Assembly (NCBI GenBank): GCA_947472765.1
Contig: CANJCM010000025.1
Span: forward strand, 1 to 52,410
Length of the DNA: 52,410 bases
From: Opitutia bacterium
Lineage (GTDB): Bacteria; Verrucomicrobiota; Verrucomicrobiia; Opitutales; Opitutaceae
Direction of reading: 5' to 3'
Shown in pieces: positions 1 through 7,810 of the stretch. Position 1 is the first letter of the stretch; each line of letters opens with the position of its first letter. The notes beneath the pieces were generated by a model, which was not told the DNA's origin, did no database searches, and was given only the letters and a program-made list of their open reading frames with translations. The position numbers and the translations under genes are program-made.

Positions 1-525
1 CCGAATTTCCTGCGACGGCTGAATCCGGATTTCGACTGGGACGGCGTGCTGCCCGGGATGACCGTCTCGGTGCCTGCGATTGAGGGCACAACGGTGAGAG
101 GCACCGCAGCGAGCATCGCGATCCGGATCGAGGCGCATGAACTCGAAGTACTGAATCCGGAGGGCCGGGTCCTCGCCCGCTTTCCCGTCAGCATCGCGCG
201 CAAAGTCGAGAAGCGACCGGTGGGCGAATTGCGCGTGACCGTCGCGTTCCCGAATCCGAACTACACCTTCGATCCCGCGGTTTTCCCGGAGTCGCCGGAA
301 GCGGCGGAACTCGGTCGAAAGCTCATCATTCCGCCCGGACCGAACAATCCTGTCGGGCTTGCGTGGATCGGACTCGATCGTCCCGGCTACGGCATCCACG
401 GCACGCCGGACCCCGAACACGTCGGCCGTACCGAGTCGCATGGTTGCTTCCGGCTCGCGAACTGGGATGCGCTCACGCTGCTGAAACTCGTGCGCACCGG
501 CATCCCGGTAATCGTGGAACCGTGA
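1..525 (+). CDS. L,D-transpeptidase (YkuD family), 5'-truncated by the window
   Basis: Periplasmic L,D-transpeptidases form 3-3 cross-links in peptidoglycan or attach lipoproteins to it, using a catalytic cysteine. The reading frame is open from base 1, so the N-terminus lies outside the window; a GTG at 46 is internal. The YkuD signature is clear near the C-terminus: HGTPD (His codon 397-399) followed by SHGCFRL, with the catalytic Cys at 445-447. The residues just upstream (NPDFDW..VLPGMTVSVP) look like the linker that often precedes YkuD domains in envelope proteins. The family call is firm; the substrate is not known. It is followed by a repeat-rich gap of almost 500 bases. Confidence 0.9.
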   Translation, partial: PNFLRRLNPDFDWDGVLPGMTVSVPAIEGTTVRGTAASIAIRIEAHELEVLNPEGRVLARFPVSIARKVEKRPVGELRVTVAFPNPNYTFDPAVFPESPEAAELGRKLIIPPGPNNPVGLAWIGLDRPGYGIHGTPDPEHVGRTESHGCFRLANWDALTLLKLVRTGIPVIVEP

Positions 526-578
526 ACCGCCCGCGACCCGAGTCCGTTGTCATCCATTAGTTGGATTCCGAAGTTGCC

Positions 579-608
579 GGCGTAGCCCGCTGCGTGAGCA
601 GTGGGACG
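579..608 (+). repeat. GTGA-loop palindromic repeat, copy 1
   Basis: The pattern is GGCGTAG, an 8-base arm (586-593), the loop GTGA (594-597), the complementary arm (598-605) and then ACG. One G-T wobble is present in the stem. It forms an inverted pair with the copy at 631-660. Confidence 0.75.
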
Positions 609-630
609 GCTTTAGGCGAAGCAATTAAGA

Positions 631-660
631 CGTCCCTGTCCTCACGGACAGGGCCACGCC
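631..660 (-). repeat. GTGA-loop palindromic repeat, copy 2 (reverse orientation)
   Basis: Read on the minus strand this is GGCGTGG, arm CCCTGTCC, loop GTGA, arm GGACAGGG, then ACG. Flanks and loop match copy 1 but the stem sequence differs, and both arms change together so that pairing is kept. Confidence 0.75.
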
Positions 661-823
661 AATCCGATTAACTTCTGAATCGAGGCATTGGACGAAAACG
701 GGGCTTGGGTCGCTGAATGTTTGTTAAAGGAATCCTGGTTGAGCCCGAAGCCAGGAAACCCGGAATCGTTGCCCGTGGCGGCGACCGCGAGCGAGTAGAA
801 CAGACCCGAAAAAAGACTCGCCA

Positions 824-902
824 CTGTCATTCTGAGCGAAGCGAAGAATCCACGCGTCGAGCTGCTTCATGCGTGGATTCTTCGCTTCGCTCAGAATGAC
901 AG
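824..902. repeat. Perfect 32-bp inverted repeat with 15-nt loop
   Basis: Arms at 824-855 and 871-902 are exact reverse complements over 32 bases; the loop is 856-870. The core CATTCTGAGCGAAGCGAAG is familiar from intergenic palindromes that get miscalled as tiny proteins in many genomes. It could form a long hairpin on either strand. No transposase is nearby, so a non-autonomous mobile or REP-like element is the most likely reading. Confidence 0.8.
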
Positions 903-925
903 AAAAATTCACCAGGTCTTGTCCG

Positions 926-951
926 TTTCCTGGCTTCCTGACTTCCGGCTC
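926..951 (+). repeat. Short dispersed repeat TTTCCTG...GGCTC, copy in front of the CBM9-like gene
   Basis: This 26-base segment matches 6653-6678 at 22 of 26 positions. A shortened 18-base version lies at 741-758 on the minus strand, lacking an internal TTCCTG unit. Both long copies lie 65-90 bases upstream of a start codon and are followed by a similar GTTTGC..TGTGACGC stretch. Confidence 0.55.
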
Positions 952-1016
952 CACTGCATCCGGCTCCGGCTCGTTTGCGGTTGTGACGCGCCGCAGTTTC
1001 CGGTGACGGTAATTGC

Positions 1017-1751
1017 ATGAGACCCCTGCTCACCCTGTTGCTGCTGCTTCCTCTCGGCGTCGCTGGCCAGGAGGCCGAGCGGCCGATTACGACTCCCGCG
1101 CCCCGCTACGAAATCAAGCGCGCCACGAACCCGATCGCGATCGACGGCAAGCTCGACGACGCGGCTTGGAAGAATGCCGAGGTCGTGACACTCCAGTTTC
1201 CGTGGCCGGCCCAGACTGGCGCGCCGCAGAAGACCACCGTGCGTCTGCTCTGGGACGACGAGAATCTCTACGCGGCCTTTGCGTGCGAAGATGCCGACAT
1301 CGTGGCGCATCACCTCAACCGCGACGACCCGACTTATCGCGACGACGCCGTGGAGCTCTTCCTGAATCCCAATCCGAAGTTCAACGTCTACTTCGGCCTC
1401 GAGATGAATGCGCGGGCCACGCTCTACGACTACCTCTACCTCTTCGGCCAGGGACTCGTGAAGAGCCAGGATCTGAAAGGCGTGAAGCTCGCGACGAATC
1501 TCGATGGCACGCTCAACCTCACCTCGGACACCGACCGTGGCTGGTCGCTCGAAGTCGCGATTCCGCTCGCGAACTTCCTCGACCTGACGGGCAACAAGCC
1601 GGTCGCCGCCGGCACGGAATGGACGGCGAATCTCAATCGCTGGGACGGCGTCGAACCCAACCGACGCCTCAGCATCTGGTCGGACTCCGCGATGGCGCGG
1701 CCGAATCCGCACAATCCAAGGCGCTTCGGACAACTTGTGTTTGTGAAGTAG
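1017..1751 (+). CDS. Secreted CBM9-like (carbohydrate-binding family 9-like) protein
   Basis: A 244-residue protein starting with a clear signal peptide (MRPLLTLLLLLPLGVAGQ), so it is exported to the periplasm or beyond. The rest matches the CBM9-like/DOMON-like beta-sandwich pattern: IAIDGKLDDAAW near residue 40, a VRLLWDDENLYAAF strand near 75, DDAVELFLNP near 110 and a C-terminal GWSLEVAIPL strand. Such domains bind sugars or occur next to glycoside hydrolase modules, but no catalytic domain is present here. The gene stands alone; ATG at 1017 fits the signal peptide. The ligand is unknown. Confidence 0.8.
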   Translation: MRPLLTLLLLLPLGVAGQEAERPITTPAPRYEIKRATNPIAIDGKLDDAAWKNAEVVTLQFPWPAQTGAPQKTTVRLLWDDENLYAAFACEDADIVAHHLNRDDPTYRDDAVELFLNPNPKFNVYFGLEMNARATLYDYLYLFGQGLVKSQDLKGVKLATNLDGTLNLTSDTDRGWSLEVAIPLANFLDLTGNKPVAAGTEWTANLNRWDGVEPNRRLSIWSDSAMARPNPHNPRRFGQLVFVK

Positions 1752-1772
1752 GAGTGAAGTCGGATTGCGCCT

Positions 1773-1793
1773 GGCCGGTGGGGGGGACCGGCC
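1773..1793 (+). terminator. Hairpin with 7-G loop after the CBM9-like gene
   Basis: GGCCGGT (1773-1779), seven G (1780-1786) and ACCGGCC (1787-1793) make a perfect 7-bp stem starting 22 bases past the stop codon at 1751. There is no T-tract after it, so intrinsic termination is doubtful. It may instead be part of the adjacent repeat block. Confidence 0.35.
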
Positions 1794-1821
1794 CTCCATG
1801 GAACGGCCGGCGCACCTGGCC

Positions 1822-1906
1822 GGGCGCGCACGAGGCACGCCCCTACAAGGGGATTCGCGAAAGTGTGTCCGAAATACTTCGTCGGGGCGCGGCTCGTCCG
1901 CGCCCG
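1822..1906 (+). repeat. Composite GC-rich dispersed repeat, copy 1
   Basis: The first half (1822-1846) is a 25-base sequence containing ACGAGGCACGCCCCTAC, identical to 7944-7968. The second half (1883-1906) contains GGCTCGTCCGCGCCCG and corresponds to 7981-8002. The spacer between the halves is longer here than in the 7944 copy. Confidence 0.7.
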
Positions 1907-1917
1907 AATTGCCAACG

Positions 1918-2868
1918 CTAAATCTTAACCGGCTCCAACACGATCAGCACCGGCCGGTGATCGCTCGCCCGAGCGACGTCGGGACCATCGTAGATTCGCG
2001 CCGAACCGTCGCGGACCGCGGGCAGCAACGCGGGCGAAACCAGGATATGATCGACGCGTGAGTACGTCTCTTCCTTGGCGTAGTGATAGGTCCAGTTTTC
2101 GCTCCGTGAGTCGGAAGCCGGGAGCAGCCGGGCGATCTCGGTCGATCCACGCTTTTGGAGGTACGCGAGCGGACGACTCGTTCTGCCATCGTTGCAGTCG
2201 CCAAGAATAATGAATCGTGACTCGGATGGTCGCGGAAAACGCCGCAGCACCAGATCCCTCACCGCGGTGGCCTCGGCCCCGCGGCGTTTCGCCGACAGGG
2301 GATCGTCGTCGCGCTCGGCGAGCCGGCTCTTCAGATGCACCGCGAAGATCCTGATCTCGCCGCCCGCCAGGGCGAACGACGCCTCGAGCACCCCGCGCTT
2401 CACTTTTTCGCGGGCCCCAAAGTAGGGAAATTCGAGATCCGCGTGCGTCCGCACCTCCCGCGGCGCGATCTTTGAGAGCAGTGCGACGTGGCGATCGGGA
2501 TCCGCGGCGAGCGCCAGCGCGGAATGCGGATAATCGAGCCCCGCGGACTTCAAGTCACGGCGCAGCTCCTCGAGATAAGCCGGCCCACCCATTTCCTGAA
2601 GTACGAGGATGTCCGCGTTGAGGGCGACGAGGACCGCGCGCAGGGCGCGTTTCTCGTTCTCGGGCTTCGGATAATCGGTGCGATAGCCAGCCTCCGTCAT
2701 GCGATCGGCGGGGCCGTAGTTCTGGATATTATAAGTCGCCACCGTCACCGACTCGGCCCGCCCCGCCAGGCACAGGCAGGCGAAGAGCAGGACCGCGAGG
2801 CGACGGCAGAAATGTTCCGGCGCGCCGACGACGACTGCCCCAACGTCCCGGCGAAGAACTCCGGCCAT
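1918..2868 (-). CDS. Secreted endonuclease/exonuclease/phosphatase-family protein
   Basis: About 316 residues of the metal-dependent EEP fold, which cuts phosphodiester or phosphate bonds in nucleic acids, lipids or inositol phosphates. Visible motifs are VATYNIQNY at the start of the domain, ILVLQEMGG with the metal-binding Glu, ILGDCNDGR, and a C-terminal SDHRPVLIVL with the catalytic Asp-His. A hydrophobic stretch (LAVLLFACLCLAGRA) just before the domain looks like a signal peptide or anchor. I chose ATG at 2868, five bases past the stop of the upstream M48 gene; the frame is open further upstream, into that gene. The substrate is not predictable. Confidence 0.82.
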   Translation of the reverse strand: MAGVLRRDVGAVVVGAPEHFCRRLAVLLFACLCLAGRAESVTVATYNIQNYGPADRMTEAGYRTDYPKPENEKRALRAVLVALNADILVLQEMGGPAYLEELRRDLKSAGLDYPHSALALAADPDRHVALLSKIAPREVRTHADLEFPYFGAREKVKRGVLEASFALAGGEIRIFAVHLKSRLAERDDDPLSAKRRGAEATAVRDLVLRRFPRPSESRFIILGDCNDGRTSRPLAYLQKRGSTEIARLLPASDSRSENWTYHYAKEETYSRVDHILVSPALLPAVRDGSARIYDGPDVARASDHRPVLIVLEPVKI

Positions 2869-2873
2869 CGCGC

Positions 2874-4193
2874 TCAGCCCGCCTTCGCGAGTGCCCGTTC
2901 GCGCTCCACCAGCGTGGGGTGCGAGTAGTGAAAGCCGCTGAACCACGGATGCGGCGTGAGATTGGTGAGGTTTTTCTGCGCGAGTTTGCAGAGTGCCCCG
3001 ATCATCGCGGTCGGGCCACCCATCGCGGCCCGGGCAAAGGCATCGGCTTCGTATTCATGCTTCCGCGAAAGCAGGTTCATGATGGGGGAAAACCAGAACG
3101 TGACCAATCCGCTCAGGAGTCCGAAGAGCAGGAAGGCCGGCGCCATTGCCCCGACGGTAAATCCAAAGGCCGGATTGAACCACGAACTCTGCGCCAGCCA
3201 CGCCAGGGCCGCGAAACCCGCCAGCATCATCACCGCCGAAAGCGCGATCATGCGCGGAATGTGGCCGCGGCGATAGTGTCCGATTTCATGCGCGAGCACC
3301 GCCTCGAGTTCCTCCGGCGTGAGCTGGGCGATGAGCGTGTCGAAGAGCACGATCCGGCGGAAGCGGCCAAAGCCCGTGAAGTAGGCATTGGAGTGTCCCG
3401 AACGTTTCGAACCGTCGATCACCTCGATCGTCTTGGCCTGAAACCCGGTGCGATCCCCCAGCGCCAGCAACCGCGTCCGCAGATCGCCCTCGGGCAGCGG
3501 GGTCAGCTTGTTGAACATCGGCAGGATGACCTTCGGGTAGAGAATCAACATCAGCAGCTGAAAGCCGAAGAGCAGGCCGAAGGCCCAGATCCACCAGGAG
3601 CTCCCGACCCCGCGGACCAACGCGAGCAGCGCCCACAGCAGCGGAAAGCCAATCGCGAACATGAGCACCGTGCCCTTGAGCTTGTCAGTCAGCCACAGCG
3701 CCTGCGTGCTCTTGTTGAAGCCAAATTGCTCCTCGAGGCGGAACTGCTCCCACCACTCGAACGGCAGCGACGGCACACTGATCAGGACGCCGGTCACGAG
3801 GATAAACAGCGCGTCGTCCCAAATCGCCGCCGGGCCACCCCACCCCCCGATGATCGTCCACAACGCCGGCAGCACCCCGCTGAAGACCACCATCGCCAGA
3901 ATCGCGGCGTCGAAAATCCCGGTCACCATGCCAAAGCGCGACTTCGCCAGCGTGTAGGATCCGGCCTTGGCGTAGGTCTCGCGGTCCATGATCGCCGCGG
4001 CGGCCGGCGGGGGATTATCGGCGTGACGAAGAACTTCCGCCCGGTTGAGGGCCGACAAAATTTCCTCCGCGACGAGCCGCAAGACCATGAGCGCGGCGAC
4101 CATCCACAAAATCGGGGACATGAGCTCAATCCATGCGAATTGTCCCGGGCTGCCAGTCCAAAGATGGTTTGAAATGCGGGTGAGCGGACGCAT
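2874..4193 (-). CDS. M48 family membrane zinc metallopeptidase (Ste24/CAAX protease-like)
   Basis: An integral-membrane zinc protease of the Ste24 group. The zinc-binding HEIGH motif is at about residues 302-306 and the third ligand in HEYEAD about 80 residues later. Several hydrophobic segments lie on both sides, including MSPILWMVAALMVLRLV near the N-terminus, as in the family. Bacterial members are thought to take part in membrane protein quality control. The ATG at 4193 is used here; an ATG at 4121 would give about 415 residues, closer to the family norm, and a TTG at 4202 is also possible. It is divergent from xseB and followed closely by the EEP gene, probably as a two-gene unit. Confidence 0.88.
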   Translation of the reverse strand: MRPLTRISNHLWTGSPGQFAWIELMSPILWMVAALMVLRLVAEEILSALNRAEVLRHADNPPPAAAAIMDRETYAKAGSYTLAKSRFGMVTGIFDAAILAMVVFSGVLPALWTIIGGWGGPAAIWDDALFILVTGVLISVPSLPFEWWEQFRLEEQFGFNKSTQALWLTDKLKGTVLMFAIGFPLLWALLALVRGVGSSWWIWAFGLLFGFQLLMLILYPKVILPMFNKLTPLPEGDLRTRLLALGDRTGFQAKTIEVIDGSKRSGHSNAYFTGFGRFRRIVLFDTLIAQLTPEELEAVLAHEIGHYRRGHIPRMIALSAVMMLAGFAALAWLAQSSWFNPAFGFTVGAMAPAFLLFGLLSGLVTFWFSPIMNLLSRKHEYEADAFARAAMGGPTAMIGALCKLAQKNLTNLTPHPWFSGFHYSHPTLVERERALAKAG

Positions 4194-4204
4194 CGTGGTC
4201 AAAC

Positions 4205-4450
4205 GTGGAAGCCAATGACGCCAAAGTCTCCTTTGAGGACGCCCTCGGGCAGCTCGAGACCATCGTGGAAGCGATGGAAGCCGGCGATGTGCCGCTTGCA
4301 GAACTGCTCGCGAAGTTCGAGCAGGGCAGCAAGCTGCTCAAGGTCTGCGAGGCACGCCTGAAGGATGCGGAGCTGAAAATCGAACAGCTCAAGAAACAGA
4401 AAGACGGACGCGTGGCCTTCGAACCCTTTGCGCCGGAACGGGAAGCCTGA
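4205..4450 (+). CDS. xseB: Exodeoxyribonuclease VII small subunit
   Basis: An 81-residue small helical protein with the XseB pattern: SFEDALGQLETIVEAMEAGD near the start, then LAELLAKFEQGSKLLKVCEARL, and a Lys-rich C-terminal helix. It assembles with the XseA large subunit in the nuclease that degrades single-stranded DNA in both directions; xseA is not in this window. The start is GTG at 4205. dxs follows 26 bases downstream, the common xseB-dxs (or xseB-ispA-dxs) neighbourhood, so the two are probably co-transcribed. Confidence 0.93.
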   Translation: MEANDAKVSFEDALGQLETIVEAMEAGDVPLAELLAKFEQGSKLLKVCEARLKDAELKIEQLKKQKDGRVAFEPFAPEREA

Positions 4451-4476
4451 GTCTCCTGCACTCCGAAGCCTTCGTA

Positions 4477-6411
4477 ATGAACGATTCCTCCGCCGCCGGT
4501 TCGCCCGGCCTGCTCGCGTCCATTCGCGGTCCGGCCGACGTCAAGGCCCTCGCCCCTGCCCAGCTTCCTCTCCTCGCCCAGGAGATTCGCGACGAGCTCA
4601 TCGCGGTCACCGCCCGGAACGGCGGTCACATCGGCCCCAATCTTGGGGTGGTCGAGCTGACGATCGCGCTGCACCGGGTCTTCGATTCGCCGACCGACCA
4701 CTTTGTCTTCGATGTCGCGCACCAGAGCTACGTGCACAAGTTGCTGACCGGCCGCGGGGGCGAGTTCTTCCGCAAGCTGCGGCAGACCGGCGGCGCGAGC
4801 GGTTTCCTCTACCGGCCGGAGAGCCCGCACGATCCCTTCGGCGCCGGTCACGCCGGTACCGCGTTGTCGGCCGCGCTCGGCATGGCGACAGCCCGCGATC
4901 TCCGCGGCTCGCAGGAACACGTGGTGGCGTTGTGCGGCGACGCGGCCTTCACCTGCGGCATCACCCTCGAGGCGATGAACAATGTCGTCGGTTCGACCCA
5001 GCGGCTAATCGTGGTCCTCAACGACAACGAGTGGTCGATTGCCAAAAACGTCGGCGCGATCTCGAGCTACCTCAACCGGATCAGCACGAGTAAGACTTAC
5101 AACAAGCTCCACCACGACGTGGAGGCGTTCTTCCGCAGCTTCCCGGTCGGCGTGGAGATGAACCGGATGTACCATAAGTGGAAGCGCGAGACCAAGGACT
5201 TCATCGTCGAGTCCTCGCTCTTCGAGAAATTCGGGCTGCGTTATCTCGGTCCGGTCGACGGCCACGACTTGGACGCGCTGACCAAGAACCTCGCCTTCGC
5301 GAAACACTGCGACGTCCCGGTCTTGATCCACGTCCTCACCAAGAAGGGCAAGGGTCTCGAGGCCGCGATCAACCACCCGGAGAAATTCCACGGCGCCTCG
5401 CCCTACGATCCCGTCACCGGTGAAAGCCGGAAGACCGCCGCCGGCGCGCCGCAATACCAGGACGTATTCGGCCGCGCGCTCACCCGCTTTGCGCAGGCCG
5501 ACAAGAAAATCGTCGGCATCACCGCCGCGATGCCGAGCGGCACCGGCCTCTCCCACCTCGCGACCGCGGTGCCGAAGCAGTTCTTCGACGTCGGTATTGC
5601 CGAGGAACACGCGGTGCTCTTCGCCGCCGGCATGGCCACGCAGGGCCTGCGTCCGGTTTGCGCGATTTACTCCACCTTCCTGCAGCGCGCCTACGATCAA
5701 GTGATCCACGATGTGGCGCTGCAGAATCTGCCGGTGACCTTCTGCATGGATCGCGCGGGACTCTCGCCGAACGACGGACCGACGCATCACGGACTCTTCG
5801 ACCTCTCGTACCTGCGCTGCGTGCCGAACGTCGTCGTGATGCAGCCCAAGGACGAGGACGAGCTCGTCGACATGCTGCACACCAGCCTGCAACTCCCCGG
5901 TCCCGGCTTCATCCGCTATCCGCGGGGCGCCGGCGTCGGCGTGCCAATCAAGGACCAGCCAGCCGTGCTGCCCGTCGGCCATGCCGAGGTGCTCCGTCAG
6001 GGTTCGAACATCATGATCTGGGCACTGGGCAGCATGGTCCAGGACGCGCTGCGCCTCGCCGAACGCCTCGCGCTCGAGGAGAATCTCTCGGTCGGCGTCG
6101 TGAACGCGCGCTTCGTGAAGCCGCTCGATCGCACCCTGCTGCTGAGCCACGCGGCCTGTATTCCCCTGCTGGTGACGATGGAGGACCACGTGCTCGCCGG
6201 CGGTTTTGGCAGCGCGGTCCTCGAGGCGTTGCAGGATGCCGATTGCCCCGCGGCCGTCGAACGGATCGGCTGGCCGGACAAATTCGTCGAGCACGGCACG
6301 AACACCGAAGTCCTCCGCGCGGCCTACGGTCTCAGTCCGGACGACATCCACCGCCGCGTGCTCGAACGCTGGCGGAATCTTCGCGCCGAGCAGGTCGAGG
6401 CGGACATTTAG
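4477..6411 (+). CDS. dxs: 1-deoxy-D-xylulose-5-phosphate synthase
   Basis: DXS condenses pyruvate and glyceraldehyde 3-phosphate, with thiamine diphosphate, in the first step of the MEP isoprenoid pathway. At 644 residues it has the usual length and domain order. The N-terminal TPP domain includes GGHIGPNLGVVELT and DVAHQSYVHKLLTGR; the central domain has FFDVGIAEEHAVLFAAGMA with the catalytic Glu and DRAGLSPNDGPTHHGLFDL; a transketolase C-terminal domain follows. The TPP-binding loop reads CGDAAFTCG where most DXS have GDGA, and DVAHQSY replaces the common DVGHQAY, so this is a divergent member. It follows xseB directly. Confidence 0.92.
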   Translation: MNDSSAAGSPGLLASIRGPADVKALAPAQLPLLAQEIRDELIAVTARNGGHIGPNLGVVELTIALHRVFDSPTDHFVFDVAHQSYVHKLLTGRGGEFFRKLRQTGGASGFLYRPESPHDPFGAGHAGTALSAALGMATARDLRGSQEHVVALCGDAAFTCGITLEAMNNVVGSTQRLIVVLNDNEWSIAKNVGAISSYLNRISTSKTYNKLHHDVEAFFRSFPVGVEMNRMYHKWKRETKDFIVESSLFEKFGLRYLGPVDGHDLDALTKNLAFAKHCDVPVLIHVLTKKGKGLEAAINHPEKFHGASPYDPVTGESRKTAAGAPQYQDVFGRALTRFAQADKKIVGITAAMPSGTGLSHLATAVPKQFFDVGIAEEHAVLFAAGMATQGLRPVCAIYSTFLQRAYDQVIHDVALQNLPVTFCMDRAGLSPNDGPTHHGLFDLSYLRCVPNVVVMQPKDEDELVDMLHTSLQLPGPGFIRYPRGAGVGVPIKDQPAVLPVGHAEVLRQGSNIMIWALGSMVQDALRLAERLALEENLSVGVVNARFVKPLDRTLLLSHAACIPLLVTMEDHVLAGGFGSAVLEALQDADCPAAVERIGWPDKFVEHGTNTEVLRAAYGLSPDDIHRRVLERWRNLRAEQVEADI

Positions 6412-6432
6412 TCCGGCAAACGACGGTTGCCT

Positions 6433-6461
6433 GGGTGGCCCGCTGCGTGAGCAGCGGGACG
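6433..6461 (+). repeat. GTGA-loop palindromic repeat, copy 3
   Basis: Perfect 8-bp stem CCCGCTGC (6439-6446), loop GTGA and arm GCAGCGGG (6451-6458), followed by ACG as in copies 1 and 2. Confidence 0.75.
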
Positions 6462-6463
6462 AT

Positions 6464-6497
6464 CCGCATTTCGCAGGGGCGTGCCTCCTGCGCGCCC
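6464..6497 (-). repeat. Composite GC-rich dispersed repeat, copy 2 (reverse, first half only)
   Basis: The reverse complement matches the 25-base unit at 1822 and 7944 with two mismatches. It also shares the following GAAATGCGG with the 7944 copy. Confidence 0.65.
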
Positions 6498-6567
6498 ACC
6501 GCACGGTATCGCTAGTAGTCCTGCGCCATCCTTTAACCTCTTCGACCTCGCTCGCCGCCACGAAAGA

Positions 6568-6597
6568 AGTCCCTGCCCTCACGGGCAGGGCTACGCC
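6568..6597 (-). repeat. GTGA-loop palindromic repeat, copy 4 (reverse)
   Basis: On the minus strand: GGCGTAG, CCCTGCCC, GTGA, GGGCAGGG, then AC. The left flank is identical to copy 1 although the stem differs. Confidence 0.75.
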
Positions 6598-6652
6598 GAG
6601 CCCAATCGCCGAATCCAAGCGGAAGATAATCCGCCCGAAGGCCGCCGGCTCG

Positions 6653-6678
6653 TTTCCTGAATTCCTGGCTTCAGGCTC
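6653..6678 (+). repeat. Short dispersed repeat TTTCCTG...GGCTC, copy in front of the dehydrogenase gene
   Basis: Matches 926-951 at 22 of 26 positions, and like that copy lies within 100 bases of a downstream start codon. Confidence 0.5.
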
Positions 6679-6768
6679 ATTGATCCAGCTCTCGCCCCGT
6701 GATCGCCACTCGACAAGACCGCGCCCGGCCGCGTTTGCTGTGACGCCGCACCCGCGGCGCCTTCGCCC

Positions 6769-7767
6769 ATGATCCCGGTCCACGTTTACGACACGAAACC
6801 GTATGATCGCCAGTACCTGCAGGCCGCGGCGCCGGCCGACAAGGTAACCTGGCACTTCCACGATTTTCGGCTGACGGTCGACTCCGCGCTCGCCGCCCAG
6901 CACGCGCCGGTCGTCTGCATTTTCGTCAACGATCGCGCCGACCGCCCCACCCTGGCGCGCCTCCACGCCGCCGGCGTGCGACTGCTCGCGTTGCGCTGCG
7001 CCGGTTTCAACAACGTCGATCTCGCCGCCGCCCGCGAACTCGGGATCAGCGTGGTGCGTGTCCCCGCCTATTCACCCCACGCCGTCGCCGAGCACACGAT
7101 CGCGCTTCTGCTGACGCTGAACCGCCGGATTCACCAGGCCTACCAGCGCGTGCGCGAACACAACTTCTCGCTCAACGGTTTGGTGGGATTCGATGTCTGC
7201 GGGCGGACCGTCGGCGTCGTGGGCACGGGTCGGATTGGACGGATTACCGCCCAACTCTTTCGCGGCTTCGAGTCCAAGGTCCTCGCCTACGATCCGATGC
7301 CCGCGCCGGAGTGGGCCGCCCAGCACGGCGTGACGTACACGCGCTTCGACGAACTGCTCGCCGCCAGCGACATCGTGACCCTTCACCTCCCGCTCACGCC
7401 GGAAACCCATCACCTCCTGGACGCCGGGACGATCGGCCGGATGAAGCCGGGCGCTTTTCTGATCAACACGAGCCGCGGCAAGTTGATCGACACGGCCGCG
7501 CTGATTGCCGCGCTCAAGGCCCGGCATCTCGGGGGCGTGGCGCTCGATGTTTACGAGGAGGAGGAAGGCATCTTCTTCGAGGACTTGTCGGGCGAGGTGC
7601 TCCAGGACGACGAACTCTCGCGGCTCCTCACTTTTCCGAATGTGCTCATCACGTCACATCAGGCTTTCCTCACCCACGAGGCGCTGAGCGAAATCGCACG
7701 GGTGACGACCGAGAACATCCTGCGCCACGAGTCCGGCGGGGTATTTTTGCCGGGCACGATGCTTTGA
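6769..7767 (+). CDS. D-2-hydroxyacid dehydrogenase (D-lactate dehydrogenase-like)
   Basis: A 332-residue NAD-dependent dehydrogenase of the D-isomer-specific 2-hydroxyacid family, closest in style to LdhA, which interconverts pyruvate and D-lactate. The Rossmann motif VGVVGTGRIG is near residue 145, preceded by HAVAEHTIALLLTLNR. The active-site elements follow: INTSRGKLID with the substrate-binding Arg near 235, the Glu within DVYEEEEGIF near 264, and the catalytic His in ITSHQAFLT near 297. The YEEEEGIFFED stretch is characteristic of LdhA-type enzymes. The gene has no close operon partner and lies between two repeat-rich gaps. Confidence 0.88.
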   Translation: MIPVHVYDTKPYDRQYLQAAAPADKVTWHFHDFRLTVDSALAAQHAPVVCIFVNDRADRPTLARLHAAGVRLLALRCAGFNNVDLAAARELGISVVRVPAYSPHAVAEHTIALLLTLNRRIHQAYQRVREHNFSLNGLVGFDVCGRTVGVVGTGRIGRITAQLFRGFESKVLAYDPMPAPEWAAQHGVTYTRFDELLAASDIVTLHLPLTPETHHLLDAGTIGRMKPGAFLINTSRGKLIDTAALIAALKARHLGGVALDVYEEEEGIFFEDLSGEVLQDDELSRLLTFPNVLITSHQAFLTHEALSEIARVTTENILRHESGGVFLPGTML

Positions 7768-7810
7768 ACGGTCGATTGAGGCTCGTCGATCAGCCTGAAA
7801 TCACATTTCG

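Larger units (their letters stand above)
526..1016. other. Repeat-rich intergenic region, no convincing gene
   Basis: About 490 bases with no credible coding sequence. It contains two GTGA-loop hairpins, a long perfect inverted repeat (824-902) and two copies of a short TTTCCTG...CTTC.GGCTC repeat (741-758 on the minus strand, 926-951 on the plus strand). The short open frames across it only translate the inverted repeat. Confidence 0.7.
6412..6768. other. Repeat-rich intergenic region, no convincing gene
   Basis: About 360 bases with no credible coding sequence. It contains two GTGA-loop hairpins (6433-6461 and 6568-6597), one reversed copy of the composite GC-rich repeat (6464-6497) and one TTTCCTG...GGCTC repeat (6653-6678). 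Confidence 0.7.

Noticed and set aside
717-1033. Small proteins containing HSERSEES-type sequence
   Set aside because: They are translations of the 32-bp inverted repeat at 824-902, not genes.
909-1838. Minus-strand open frame across the CBM9-like gene
   Set aside because: No domain, and the plus-strand gene has a signal peptide and a full CBM9-like pattern.
5005-6966. Long open frame (over 600 codons) antisense to dxs and the dehydrogenase start
   Set aside because: High-GC coding sequence commonly leaves antisense frames open. The translation has no recognisable domain and is Arg/Gly/Asp/Val-rich, while dxs in the other strand is unmistakable.
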